DNA of 64,000 nt, from assembly GCF_033958435.1 (NCBI RefSeq), contig NC_134147.1, positions 50,214,001-50,278,000 of the forward strand. The letters are read 5' to 3'. Positions 44,692-55,429 of the stretch are shown piece by piece. A model generated the notes under the pieces. The model did not search any database, was not told where the DNA came from, and saw only the letters and a list, made by a program, of their open reading frames with translations. This DNA is from Carettochelys insculpta. Taxonomy: Eukaryota > Chordata > Testudines > Carettochelyidae. A program made the position numbers and the translations under genes. Each line of letters starts with the position of its first letter. Within the stretch, counting starts at the first letter, position 1.

Positions 44692-45740
44692 AGGACATCT
44701 TCATGTCACCCTCCTATTTGAGAGTCCATTAATGGCTGATCAGCCCAATTCTGGAGCTGCAGGTCTAATCACTAAAGGGACAGGGGCTGGAAACTGGGGG
44801 CGGGGGGCACAGTTTGACACTTTTCTTCTCCGTCTCTCCTAGTCTGCGCTGTGGTGGGACCTCTCAAATTGCGCCACCCGCTCACGGAGTACCATTCACC
44901 ACTGGGGACGATCTTGAGCAAAGTTTTCCCAAGTGTCAACACGGATGCTGCACTTTTTCGTGGATGCCTTCACCATGTCCTTATACCGCTTCCACTGTCC
45001 CCCAATGCTCCTCTGTCCTTCCTCCAATTCAGAAAACAGAATCTGTTTAGGGAGGGGCTGATCAGACATCTGAATCACATGACCAGTCCAATGAAGTTGA
45101 TGAATGGTAATTGCTTCAATGCTGGTCATGTTTGACTCTCCCAGTATGCTAGTGTTCGTGCTTCTATCTTCCCAAGAGATATTTAGGATTCTCCGGAGGC
45201 AGTATTCATGATATTGTTCAAATGCCTTCAAATTACACTTGTATGCTGTCCAGGTTTCACATGCATACAGTACCACTGGAACAACCACTGCATGGTATAC
45301 AAGGAGCTTTGCCTTGGGATAGATGTCCCAGTTCTCAAAGACCGTTTGTCTCAGACAGACAAAAGCAGAGCTTGCATGGCTCAGACAAGACTGGATTTCT
45401 CCATCAATGTAGAGTTTAGAGGAAAGTCCCATTGCCTTGTTGCACTTCATCACTTTGATGGTACTTTGGACCTCACTCAGGGTAGGAAGTGTGGCAAGAT
45501 CACCTCTAGCTGGTTGCTGAGGGATTTGGTCAAGGGATTTTTAGGACCACATTGGAGGGGAGGTTCAAGAACTCATTCAAGAGCTCCTGTGAGGAGCAAT
45601 GGCTTCATTGTCTTTCAAGAGTTGGGTACCATCCTTTGATCTCAGGGGATTAATTCCATTGTTTCTCAGTCCATAAGCAGCTTTGACAGCACTGAAGAAA
45701 TTTCTCATATCGTTGATGTCCATGAGATGCTGGAGTTCAC
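44692..45740 (-). mobile_element. RT-LINE C-terminal fragment (RTE-like)
   Basis: Contains the 185-codon minus frame at 45453-44896 plus about 280 bp of upstream RT text and a 3' UTR. It abuts the DIRS terminus on the left (44690) and a CR1 on the right (45748). The 36862-37475 copy matches it in opposite orientation. Non-LTR clade is uncertain. Confidence 0.75.
44896..45453 (-). pseudogene. LINE reverse transcriptase, C-terminal ORF fragment
   Basis: 185 codons beginning after the polymerase box. Contains KLLVYHAVVVPVVLYACETW, a usual LINE RT C-terminal block, then FEQYHEYCLRRILNISWEDR and HWTGHVIQMSDQPLPKQILF with GGQWKRYKDMVK, the thumb/C-terminal part of RTE-like proteins. No catalytic residues are included. 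The frame is open but starts inside the domain. Confidence 0.75.
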
Positions 45741-45747
45741 ACCTTCA

Positions 45748-46172
45748 TAATTAGGGGGCGGGAGCATATGACCTATGAAGGAAGGTTGAGAGAATTGGGA
45801 CTGTTTAGTCTGCAGAAGAGAAGACTGAGGGGAAACTTGATAACAGCCTTCAACTTACTGAAGGGAGGTTGCAAAGAGGCTGGAGAGAAGCTGTTCACAG
45901 TGGTCACGGATGGCAGAACACGGAACAGTAGTCTCAAGTTGCGGTTGGGAAGGTCCAGGTTGAACATTAGGAAAAAACTTCTTCATTAGGAGGGTGGTAA
46001 AGCATTGGAATGGTCTACCCAGGGAAGTAGGAGTCTCCATCCCTGGAAGCGTTTAAGTCTTGCCTCGACAAAGCCCTGGCTGGGCTGATCAGTTTGGTCC
46101 TGCCTTGGGCAGGGGGCTGGACTTGATGGCTTTTTTAGGCCTCTTCCAGCTCTATTTTCTATGATTCTCAGT
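45748..46172 (+). mobile_element. CR1 3' end, young subfamily
   Basis: 5'-truncated. Frame 45768-45989 has [20 protein letters not shown]; 3' end TTTTCTATGATTCT. Close sister of 25622-26508; this copy keeps the AGGCTGGAGAGAAGCTGTTC stretch, so the other carries a small deletion there (near 26230). Confidence 0.88.
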
Positions 46173-46289
46173 CCACCACTGGTTACACAGGCAATTACTA
46201 ATATTCTAATTTTCCAGCACAGAGGTGACAGAAGTCTAAAGCAGTCTAAATAAGTCACAGGAGTTTAAACGGGAGATCCTGGGGCTTAT

Positions 46290-46425
46290 TAAATAGAGCC
46301 CTAGACTAGGATTCAGAAGACCCAAAATATACTCCAGGCTATGCTATTGATCAAGTAATTTCCCCTTTCTTTGCCTATTTTCTTCCATGTGCAAAATGGG
46401 GATAGCCACAGTGACCCATTTTGCA
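46290..46425 (+). mobile_element. MIR-like ancient SINE
   Basis: CTAGACTAGGATTCAGAAGACC, then TTGATCAAGTAATTTCCCC and TTTCTTCCATGTGCAAAATG followed by GGGATA match the ordered parts of a MIR (GACTnGGAGTCAGGAGACC, GGCAAGTCACTT, TCAGTTTCCCCATCTGTAAAATGGGGATA). Heavily diverged. Confidence 0.7.
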
Positions 46426-46483
46426 AGCTCCCTGTATAAAGCATTACATAACAGCCAAGTACATTATGAGCAACAGCAGACTA

Positions 46484-46786
46484 CAGGTTGACCCTCTCTA
46501 GTCTGCTACCTTCAGGACCTGACCAGCTCCCAACACTTTTACCAAACCACAGGAAGTCAATATTGTCTAGAAGCACTACCAACACTTCCACAGCTTACTA
46601 GGCTCTTACAAGATGTTTGGGTAAATTACAGCCAAACAACAGCACAGAACACACAGTCATGAGTGGTGGCTGGAAACAAACTTTATGGGTCATACCCAGT
46701 GACAAGTGTCGTCCGGCTAACTAAAATCATGTTAGATTATATATGTTTCCAGATAAGACTGTGCTGGACTAAAGAAATTCAACCTG
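46484..46786. mobile_element. Tigger-like (Tc1/mariner) non-autonomous element
   Basis: Starts CAGGTTGACCCTCTCTAGTC; the other end reverse-complemented is CAGGTTGAATTTCTTTAGTC. Flanked by TA on both sides (46482-46483, 46787-46788), the Tc1/mariner target. 303 bp, no transposase. Confidence 0.8.
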
Positions 46787-46788
46787 TA

Positions 46789-47535
46789 CCTTATACAGAT
46801 TGTGAAGTAATTTCTATAAAACACCACAAAAATCCAACATGCACACATTTAAACCAGTTTACCCTCTCCTTGAATCAATCTGCAATTTGATAATTCATTG
46901 ACACAACCTAAACCAGTTTAAGCACGGGCGAAACTAATTTAAGTTGTCCATAGAGGAGGTTTAGACTGGTTACACAGACATCGCCTCTAGTTTAACTGTT
47001 AATTTTCTCATTTAGACAATGCCTAAATCAAAGCTCAGGTTACTCAAGGAACAATATTTCTTAACCCACACACTACCCTTGTTAAAAGGCTCTTTCCTCA
47101 ATTTCAAAGAGCCCTGTGAAACATTCATGCTTCTTTAAAAGCTACTGCCAGTTGGTCATCTTTGGAATATGCACCAAGGCCTCTCTTTTTGCTCATCCAT
47201 CTTTCCCAAAAATATTGATAGCAAAATTCCTTCAGTGTGTTACACTGGCTTCCATACCTTCACCATAAGAAGTGCACTCATAAGTTCATGGTAGATCAGA
47301 GTGAATTATCCAGCTCTTGCATTTCAGTAGCATCATCAGGTTTCAGATTTGATTCCTTTCCTGAGGCTGATTAGCTCCAAAATCCCCTCAAGCGAAGTGG
47401 CCTGTGGCTCATCAGTTCTAGCTGAAAACTGCAACTACCTTACTCAGAGTACCTAGTGGTTCTATTTGCAAACAACATTCCCAGAGCCAAAAGACCAGAA
47501 TCAGCAGTAGTCACAAAGGTCAACTAATATGCAGC
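46789..47535. other. Interval without recognised gene
   Basis: No domain-bearing frame. 46850-47000 repeats AAACCAGTTTA-like words in both orientations, perhaps a decayed MITE. Confidence 0.3.
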
Positions 47536-47548
47536 CACTTCCATGTCT

Positions 47549-47722
47549 CAGAGAGATAGCTGTGTTAATCTGTATCTTCGAGAACAACATGAAATCCAGT
47601 GGCACCTTATAGGCTAAAAGATATTTTGGAGCATAAGCTTTCATGGGCATGCCTTTGCCCACGAAAGCTTATGCTCCAAAATATCTGTTAGTCTATAAGG
47701 TGCCACTGGACTTCTTGTTGTT
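47549..47722. mobile_element. Fold-back Penelope-like insertion with 13-bp target duplication
   Basis: Perfect direct repeats CACTTCCATGTCT at 47536-47548 and 47723-47735. Inside, 47594-47650 and 47653-47710 are near-identical inverted arms of about 57 bp, each with TTTGGAGCATAAGCTTT-type text and its complement. Left arm extends to the family end (AGATAGCTGTGTTAATCTG). Each arm holds CCCA(C/T)GAAAGCTTATGCTC, the 3' half of a hammerhead, but both lack the CUGANGA box. Confidence 0.85.
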
Positions 47723-47735
47723 CACTTCCATGTCT

Positions 47736-48964
47736 TGTGAGTTATTCAACAGACCCAGTCACTACATGCGACTTCACTATAGCTGCAACGCCAGTCAAAC
47801 CAGGAGCCCTGATTTAAAAATGAAGGGAGGCTAGATACAAGATATTTTCTGTTAAGGGATCAGTGACACTAGAATGCATGACCATTTCCTGCCATGCTAA
47901 AAACAGATTGGTTAACCTTCTGTGATGCCCAACTTTTTATGAGCACATGTTTAGAAATACAGAGCTGTGAGATTGGTTTTATTGTTGAGTATAATGGTGG
48001 TTTACGTGAGCAGTTATTTGGTAATTTATCTTTCTGCAGACTTTCATTTCCAAGTGGAGGTATTTTAAAACTAAACTATAACCAAAGACCATACCAGACC
48101 TCAAGCAGTCAGTCAATTAGAATCCACCAAAATGTAGTCCCCTGCCAGCTTCTGGATCCTCTCTGCTCAACCTTCAAATTCAGCTTATGAGGCTCAGGGC
48201 TCCCCACTCCCCAGCAGCAGGGCCAAATGTTACCAGTACTCTAGCCACAGATGCGCCAAACCTCAGCAGCCCTCTCTCCCCATGTGGCCGGAGTACCAGC
48301 ACTGGCCCACCCAAAAACTTGTGGGAGGGGTACAGACCCCTTATGGAGGGTTGCAGGTTGGATCAAGGCAAGCCACACACCACAGATCCTGTCCACAGGC
48401 CATAGGTTGCCCACTCCTGGTATAGAGGCTTAAACTGGTACACTTCAAAATGAGCTAAAGGGGTTCTTGCTCGGGACCTGAGGGACGTTCAATCTAAGCT
48501 TAGGGCTTGTCAGGCCCTTTGCTTGGGGGCATTCTCCAGTTCAGTTTCTATTCAAACCAGTAGGAGCTTGCAGGTCAACAGGCCAGATTCAGTGGTGTTT
48601 TTTCCAGTGTAGTCCTTCTAGAGTGGCTCCCTGCCCAAATACTGCAACTCCCACCCAAGTAACATGCAGACCTGTACCCAGAAATAATGCCTAACAGTCA
48701 AAGCATGTTCCATATATGGCTTTGGATACTACTACTTCATCCTACCCAACCAGGAGAAAGAGCTGCATAGTTGGGAGAAGATGCATGGGAGTTGTACTCC
48801 CCTGCTTATCATATCCACCACAAATTGTGCTTTGCCATATGGTGATGGACTAGCGCACGCAGGTTTCCCCTATATCATCCATGATCGGAGTCTAACAAAC
48901 AAGATCATTGGGTTCATCCCCTGTACTCTGAAGGATCAAGCATCATCTCTAGGCTGTATTTCTC
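47736..48964. other. Interval, possible hAT-like end near 48420
   Basis: No gene. 48395-48422 (CACAGGCCATAGGTTGCCCA, CTCCTGG) looks like the right end of a hAT-like family related to the 130-745 element; no matching left end. The remainder is unassigned. Confidence 0.3.
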
Positions 48965-50560
48965 TCATTTGTTAATGACAGGGTCATATGAGACTATACC
49001 AAAAGCTTTACTAAAGCCTAGTATACCACACTGATTGCTTCCGCCATCTACAAGCTATCAGATTGGCGTCACAGGATTTATTCTTGACAAACCCATGTGG
49101 TTACTTATTACCTTCTAGATGTTTACACACATTCCTTAATTGTCGGCTCCATTACCTTTCCTGGTACAAAACAAAGAATTAAAACTGACTGGTCTATAAT
49201 TCCTTAGATTGCCGTAATTTTCTTCTTTATAGATGGGCACTATAGGTGCCCTTTTCAGTCTTTTGGAATCTCTTATGACTTCCATGACCTTTCAATGATA
49301 ATTGATAATGGCTCAGATATATTCTCAGTCAGCTTCTTGAGTATTCTAGGATACATTTCATCAGGCCTTGGTGACTTCAGACAGCTAACTTGTTTAAGTA
49401 ATTTGAAACTTGTTCCTTCCCTATTTTAGCTTTTGAACCTACCCCATTTTCACTGGTATTCACTATGGTAGGTGTCCAATTGCCACCGACCTAACTGGTG
49501 AAAACCAAAAAGTCATTATCTCTTTTTGTTTCTCTTCCTCTTCCTGGAGTAATAGGCCTACCCTGTCACTGGTCTTTCCCTTGAGACTCATATTTGCAGA
49601 ATGTTTTCTTGTTACCATCTATGTCTCGAACTAGTCTGAGCTGATTTTGTGCCTTGGCCTTTCTAATTTTGCCCCTACATATTTTTGTTAGTTTATACTC
49701 ATCCTTTGTAATTTAACTTAGTTTCCACTTTTTATAGGACTATTTTTAGGTAATTCAAGATCTCCTGGTTAAGCTAGGGTGGTCTCTTGCCACATTTCTT
49801 GTCTTTCCTATACAGTGGAATATACTGCTCATGCCCTTAATGTAATCTTTTTGAAAAACTGCCATCTTCCATTGCCTTTCTTCTTAAACTTACTTCCTGT
49901 AGTATTTTACCTGTTTCACTCCTTCAATTTTCTAAAGCCTGTATTCTTGAAATCCATTACCTGTATGTATTTTATTTTTCCCCTTCTACCATTCCTTAAA
50001 ATTATGAACTCTATCCTTTCAAGCTGCCTTCCACTTCCAAATGGTCAATCAGTTCCTCTGTATGTGTCACAATCAAAGCTAGAAGAGCTTCTCTCCTTGT
50101 AGCATTCTCCAGCTGGAATAAAAGATCAATAATACGTTCCAAGAACATCTGTGCCCTGCTGTGTTATTTTACCACTTGTGTCTGGGTAGTTGAAATCCCC
50201 ACCAAGTCCTCTGCTTTGGATGATTTTGTCAATCATTTAAAGAAAGTCTCATCCACCTCTTCTTCCTTGTTAGGCGGTCTGTAGAAGATCCCTACTATGC
50301 CATCTCATTTTCTATCCCTTTTATCCCCACACAGAGACTTTCAACATGTCTATTTCAACCTCAGCGTCAGACAAAACACATACATTTTTATACATCAAGG
50401 CAACTCCTCCTCCCTTCTTTTCTCTGAACAATATCAGCAGCTTTAGAGGTCATATAAAACACTGGACATCCCAAATACACACCAACAGGAGGTCTAGCAC
50501 CATCCTGAGCAGCTGCAACTTTTATGAGCAGATAGCAAAACTGCAACCCAGATTTTTGAT
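48965..50560 (-). mobile_element. Old CR1 LINE fragment, endonuclease to RT
   Basis: The minus strand runs from the endonuclease region (about 50560-49800) into the RT (about 49500-48965), then stops abruptly. Reverse-complement wording at 49370-49330 (CCTGATGAAATGTATCCTAG) and 49090-49020 (near AGCTTTTGGTATAGTCTCAT, family KAFDTV) matches the 39.4-kb CR1 order. No intact frame. The 3' half of the element is absent, unusual for a 5'-truncating LINE, so it was deleted or broken later. Confidence 0.75.
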
Positions 50561-52040
50561 GACAACCCGGCTAGGTTAGTATAACATGATTTATTTGGTG
50601 CCACTCTTGACAGTTTTCCATAGGAGTGCACCAGTTTATAGTTCATCACCAAAACTGATTAGGGGCCTTTGGCTGTGATTATGTGCGACACACATGCTCC
50701 ACACCACCTGTCATAAAGCAGATCCACTTATCAATCTTGCAGACCATGGTTAAAGCTGAAAATAACCTAATTCTAGCCCAGGGAAATGCTCGAGTACCAT
50801 TATATGACAAAAGGGCTGTATTCACTTACAGACTACAAGTCCCAGCATTCAATAAGAATAAGACACTTGAGTGGAACGTAGCATGCCAGCATCTGCAGTC
50901 TGGATATGCCCCTTCCCCACATTAAACACAAGTAGCTTCAATACTCTAATATATATAGAAGTTAAGAGATCGTCCCCTAACACATTTCCAGTGCATTTCC
51001 ATTGGGTTCAGCCATATTCTTATTTTACAGAAAAGTCCCTTCCAGTGTAGGGCACTAGCTGTCGTAAGTATGACAACCTACCAAGTCACCATGAAATAAG
51101 GAATTGGTTAATTTATGGATGGATCATCCTTTTTTTAAAACTCACATGCAGTTTGTTCATTTGACAGGTATTTGTTTTGTTTACAACTCCCATACTTAGA
51201 GTCTTGCTTGAGTCATTCCTGAAGTGACAAAGAAAACAAGCTCTGGGGTGGGGCTGGGGTGAGAGGTTCAGTATGCAGACTGGTATGGGGGGGGAGAGGA
51301 CTATCCAAGGAGCCTCTAACCACAGCAGACTGGGACCTCGGCACGGTCACTGCAGCTCCAATGGGAACAGCCAGGGGAGGGGTGTATGTGCCCCAGGCTG
51401 GGGCAGGTCCAAGTTGTTTGCCCCCCAAGTTGTCTGTCGTCCTCCCAGGACAGAGTAAGAAAGGTAGCCAACTGTACACTTTCCCTTCTGTCAGGGAGTG
51501 AGATGTTGAGCTAGTAATGTTCCTGTATAAATTGGAGGTGGGGAAGCCACCCCCCCTGCAGGGCCCTGGAGGGGTGGGGTGGAAGCATGCCCAGCCAGCT
51601 CCTTTTCCCTATTTCTTTTCTGCATGGTTTTCATGTGAAACAATCCCATTTTCCTGTCACATCCAAACCCTTACCTCACTTTAAGAAGAAGCTGTATACC
51701 AAATTTGGTAGTCCAAGTTTTTATCATTTAGGAGGTCTTGAACAGACACACATTCACAGAGAAACCCTCTCAAAATATACAATAGATACACAGCAGAGCA
51801 TACAAAATTTTTTGTAATACTGTACAAAGAAATGAGGCATCACTGCAGCTCCCTATTTAATCTTTTGAGAAACAGGGAGAGACTGCCTTATGTGCAAAGT
51901 ATGGGGCCTACAGATCAATGAAATGCTATATTTACATTTTCTAAAAATATTTTCAAGAAAAAATATAAAATGGAAAGCCTTTAAGTTAAACAAGACTTCT
52001 TATATTACTGTACCACCTGGAGGCCCCAACCGACAGAGCC
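50561..52040. other. Interval without recognised gene
   Basis: No domain-bearing frame and no clear repeat family. Short G-rich runs near 51280-51300 and 51550. Several ORFs of about 60-90 codons overlap here but show no conservation cue. Confidence 0.3.
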
Positions 52041-52044
52041 TCCA

Positions 52045-52260
52045 TTTTTGGAAGACACTCTAAACACACATACTAAATGTTCCTGCCCTAAAGAGCTTAA
52101 ATCTAAACACAGGAAAAGCAAAGAGCATGAAAGGAAAGATTACCTCCATTTTACACAGGAACTCAAATGCAGACTAAATGACAGCCCAAAGTTACAAGAG
52201 AGACTGTGTCATACCCAAGTAACCATACCACTTGAGTCCAATGCAGCACCCTAACCACAT
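52045..52260 (-). mobile_element. MIR/L3-like ancient repeat
   Basis: Order CCTGCCCTAAAGAGCTTAAA, TACCTCCATTTTACACAGGA, CCCAAAGTTACAAGAGAG and CAGCACCCTAACCACATC fits the reverse complement of old MIR/L3-type text (ATTTTACAGATGAGGAAACTG, AGGTCACACAG). Strongly diverged; class uncertain. Confidence 0.5.
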
Positions 52261-52729
52261 CCCCTGCACCCTTAGAATTCCTGAAGCCAAGAAAATGCTT
52301 TGAATTGCATATTGGAAGCCAAGTGAATCACAATTACAGCTTATTTAACTTTCCCATTTAAACCTGTAACCTTTAACTTAGCCACATCTTCAGAGAAAAC
52401 TCTCTAATTTTTAAGGATAGCAGAATGTGGAGGATCACAAAGCAGTTGTAAAAATTAACCTAGAATCACATAATTGTGAAAAATTATGAAGGGCAACTTT
52501 ACATGATCTGAACTCAAAACCCAGAATACAAAGTAAAAACTTATTCACAAAGGAGCATCTTTGCTTAAAGCCACAATCATTTAAAAGCATATTTTGGGTG
52601 TTGGGGAACTCTTACAATGTTTCATTAATTTAAATGATGAAATATTTCAAACATTACCCTGAGAAAAAACTCCAAATTCCTCCTTAAACTTGATACTGTC
52701 TTCTAAAATATACATGCCTATTTACGTGT
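52261..52729. other. Interval without recognised gene
   Basis: AT-rich, no recognisable frame or repeat. Confidence 0.3.
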
Positions 52730-54045
52730 GACAGTCATTATCAAGAGTGCAAGAACTACAGAACAATTGCCCTAACACCTAGCTAACATGCTGATGATGA
52801 CACTGACAGATTAAGATTGCAGGTAGAAGAACATATAGCAGATGAGCAAGCAGGGTTCAGAAAAGAGAAGTAGTACCATACGGCAGATATTGGCACTAAG
52901 ACTGACAGTGGAGAAAGCCTGATGAAAGAACAAAAACATATGCTTGCTTCATCGATTTTCAAAAGGCATTTGACAGTATAGATCAGAAAGTGACTTGGGT
53001 GGTGTTGGAGTCATACAGCGTGGATAGCAGACTAATACGGTTGTTGAAAGATATCAATGCTAATGCACAGGCAGAGGTGAGAACATGCGGGGAGTTGGGA
53101 AGTTGGTTTAAAACAAGCAGAGGTACAAGACAAGGAGATCCAACATTGCCAAATATCTTCATTTCACATCTGGAGAGAGCGATCGACAAGATCAAGGAAG
53201 AGGCAGCAGGGATACCTGCGCATGGGAAAAGAATTAACAACTTGAGGTTCGCAGATGATATAGTTATCATTGAGGAAGATGAGGAGAAGCTAGCGAAAAT
53301 GGTGCAGGTGTTAAACGAAGAAGGGAAGCAGTACAGACTGATTATGAACAATGGTATTTGGAGATAAGGAACTAGGAAGGAAGATCAGCGTTGATGGTAT
53401 TGAACTAGAAAATGCAGAGAAGTTCACATATCTGGGGAGCAACACAACATATGATCTAGACTGTAAGAAGGAAATAGCGACTACAATAGCGAAAGCAAGA
53501 GTGAGTTTGAAGGCAATGGATAAGATCTGGAAAAGCAAAGCAATTAGCTTAAGAACGAAGATGGGCATCTTGAAAACGTGTATTCAGCAGCATGTTGTAT
53601 GGATGTGAGACATGGGTGATAAACGAAAGATTTGAAAAGAAGAATATTGGCGTTCAAAAGGAGTTGTTACAGGAAGATTCCGAGAATAGGATGGATGCAG
53701 GAGGTCACCAATGAGAAATTATATGGGAAGATTCAGCCGAAAGAGAACCTGCTGCAGAAGGTTATAAAATGGAAGCTGTAACTATTTGGACATATTTGCA
53801 GAATGAACGACAAATGAAAAATCAAGACCCTAGTATTCGGCATAATGGATGGTTTGAATAGGAGAGGCAGACCCCACAGAGAATGGATAGATGATGTAGT
53901 AGACTGGTGCGGCGCTAGTCTACAGAAACTAAGCCATGCTGCACTGGATAGGGAAAGATGGAAGGAAATAGTGAGAGGCATCAGACACCAACGGGCGCTG
54001 AGCCCACAGTTATTGATGATGAGAGTCATTATCAGCAACTTGCAT
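52730..54045 (+). mobile_element. RT-bearing LINE fragment, distinct family (RTE/Jockey-group type)
   Basis: Plus-strand RT in several frames: ADEQAGFRKEK near 52840, CFIDFQKAFDS-type text near 52950, GDPTLPNIFISHLERAIDKI and RFADDIVIIEEDEEKLAKMV (52990-53367) with an intact FADD box. Then KFTYLGSNTTYDLDCKKEI (53351-53608) and RRGRPHREWIDDVVDWCGAS (53845-54120). Frameshifts separate the last two from the first. It is unlike the CR1 and the 10-kb RTE-like element in the same blocks. Clade naming is uncertain. Confidence 0.75.
52990..53367 (+). pseudogene. LINE reverse transcriptase palm with intact FADD
   Basis: 126 codons. Contains SRGTRQGDPTLPNIF, the RT motif before the palm, and LRFADDIVIIEEDEEKL, the catalytic Asp pair. 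Frames before and after are broken by a stop near 52985 and a frameshift near 53350. The catalytic residues are intact in this stretch, unlike the DIRS copies, but the enzyme is not whole. Confidence 0.75.
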
Positions 54046-54192
54046 ACCAAATTACTTTACTTTAAAAGACAAAAAGATTCCCTTAGAACTTGCACTCCAA
54101 ATTGTTTCTTCTGCCACTGACAGAAGAGGCAAAAGATTGTGATCCTGTTGAAGCACAAGGCAGAAGAGAACCTAGCTCACTCATCTTGAGAG

Positions 54193-54460
54193 GTAACACA
54201 GAGATAGCTGGATTAGTCTGGAGTCCAACAATACAAACCAGCAGTCATGCAACACTTTAAAAAGACTAACAAAATAATTTATTAGGTGATGAGCTTTCAT
54301 GGGACAGACCCATTTCTTCAGATCTATAGCATTTCCAGTACAGTCTGATAGTGAGGTCCAAAAAAATTGAAATAAAAACTGACAAATCAGATACAGGGAA
54401 CATGTGTGTGTGTTTGGGGGGGGGGGGGGTGATGAAGGATAAAGATACTAAGTATCTTGC
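54193..54460 (-). mobile_element. Penelope-like insertion, reverse orientation
   Basis: Minus strand reads CTGAAGAAATGGGTCTGTCC, CATGAAAGCTCATCACC, TTATTTTGTTAGTC and an AGCTATCTCTGTGTTACC end, parallel to the 33.7-kb copy. A possible 8-bp duplication is CTTGAGAG (54185-54192) and CTTGAGTG (54461-54468). A GT run and a run of fifteen G lie inside (about 54405-54430). Confidence 0.7.
54295..54321 (-). ncRNA. Hammerhead ribozyme core with compensatory stem change
   Basis: On the minus strand: CTGAAGA (54321-54315), stem II ATGGG with CCCAT around TCTGT, then GAAA (54298-54295). Compared with the 33.9-kb copy (GTGGG/CCCAC) the first pair is A-T instead of G-C, so both sides changed together. 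GAAA and CUGANGA are intact; stem III is the weak CTCATCACC form. Confidence 0.65.
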
Positions 54461-54594
54461 CTTGAGTGACATGAGGTCTGCAGAACCAACGGGAATAAAC
54501 TTGTTTGAGTTAGTAAGTTAGTAGTCATGACAAATATCAGATCCCAACAGGCAAGATCATGCTATTTTCAGTCATTCTGATTATAAATCATAGT

Positions 54595-54895
54595 AAAAGA
54601 AGATCTGCATTACAGGGACAGGTCAATCTAAGCTATGCAATTTGAATTATGCTAGTAGCAAAATTCAAATAGACATAACTTAGATCTTCCTAGTGTGGCA
54701 TCCACAACATGCTGGGTCAACAGAAAAAAAAACAAAAAAAACTCTTCCACTGATTCCACTTACTTTTCTCATTCTGACGGAGTGCCAAGTTGATAAGAGA
54801 GTAATCAGCAGCTGATTTATCAGGTGTATACTAGAGGTGATAAATTGACATCTGCTGGACCAATCACTGCCCAATCAACAGTAGTGGAGATACAC
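54595..54895. mobile_element. MITE, probable
   Basis: Parts such as GACAGGTCAATCTAAGCTATG, CATAACTTAGATCTTCCTAG and GGTGATAAATTGACATCTGC resemble a turtle MITE containing GTCGA-type ends as I remember it. Ends and target duplication are not well defined. Confidence 0.4.
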
Positions 54896-55144
54896 GCTAA
54901 GGCTGATATGGATGTTCTATTCTAATTTTCAACTCACAGGTTTCTTTATTTTTAAGTGATAAAATTTCTCACCTATTGTCTCAACCTAAAAAGATAGTGG
55001 TTTTCAGTGAGAACAAAAACAAAAACAAACAATTTATTCACCTAACTCCAAACTAGCTTAAGTTTTCCTTTTTAAATTTTTATTCAAGAGCAAGAGATTG
55101 GAATATCAGCTTTGCTCATAGCCTTTCCAAGTAATAAATCATCA

Positions 55145-55335
55145 TGCCTATGTTTGTCATCCGCAGACCCCAAAGCACTTCACAGTCCTAAACATACTTA
55201 TTCTCACAACACCCTGTGAGGTAGGGAAGAATCATTTTGCAGCTAGTTAACTATAGCACACAGAGTTGTCAAGGTCACACCAGAAGATCACCACACAGCT
55301 TGGTACTGAATCGAAGTCTTCACTGGACCTACCTT
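55145..55335 (-). mobile_element. MIR-like ancient repeat
   Basis: CCCCAAAGCACTTCACAG, then CTCACAACACCCTGTGAGGTAG and GTCAAGGTCACACCAGAAG fit the reverse complement of MIR/L2-type old repeats. Diverged, exact class uncertain. Confidence 0.5.
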
Positions 55336-55429
55336 CCCACTCCATATTATGAACCAATTAACCTAAGAAAGATTAAAAATTCAGGATTTTTGTACATTTA
55401 TTTTCAGAACAATGTTAACTAGAATATGT

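Noticed and set aside
47594..47710. Palindrome as a transcription terminator or origin
   Set aside because: The 13-bp target duplication and family sequence show a transposable insertion.
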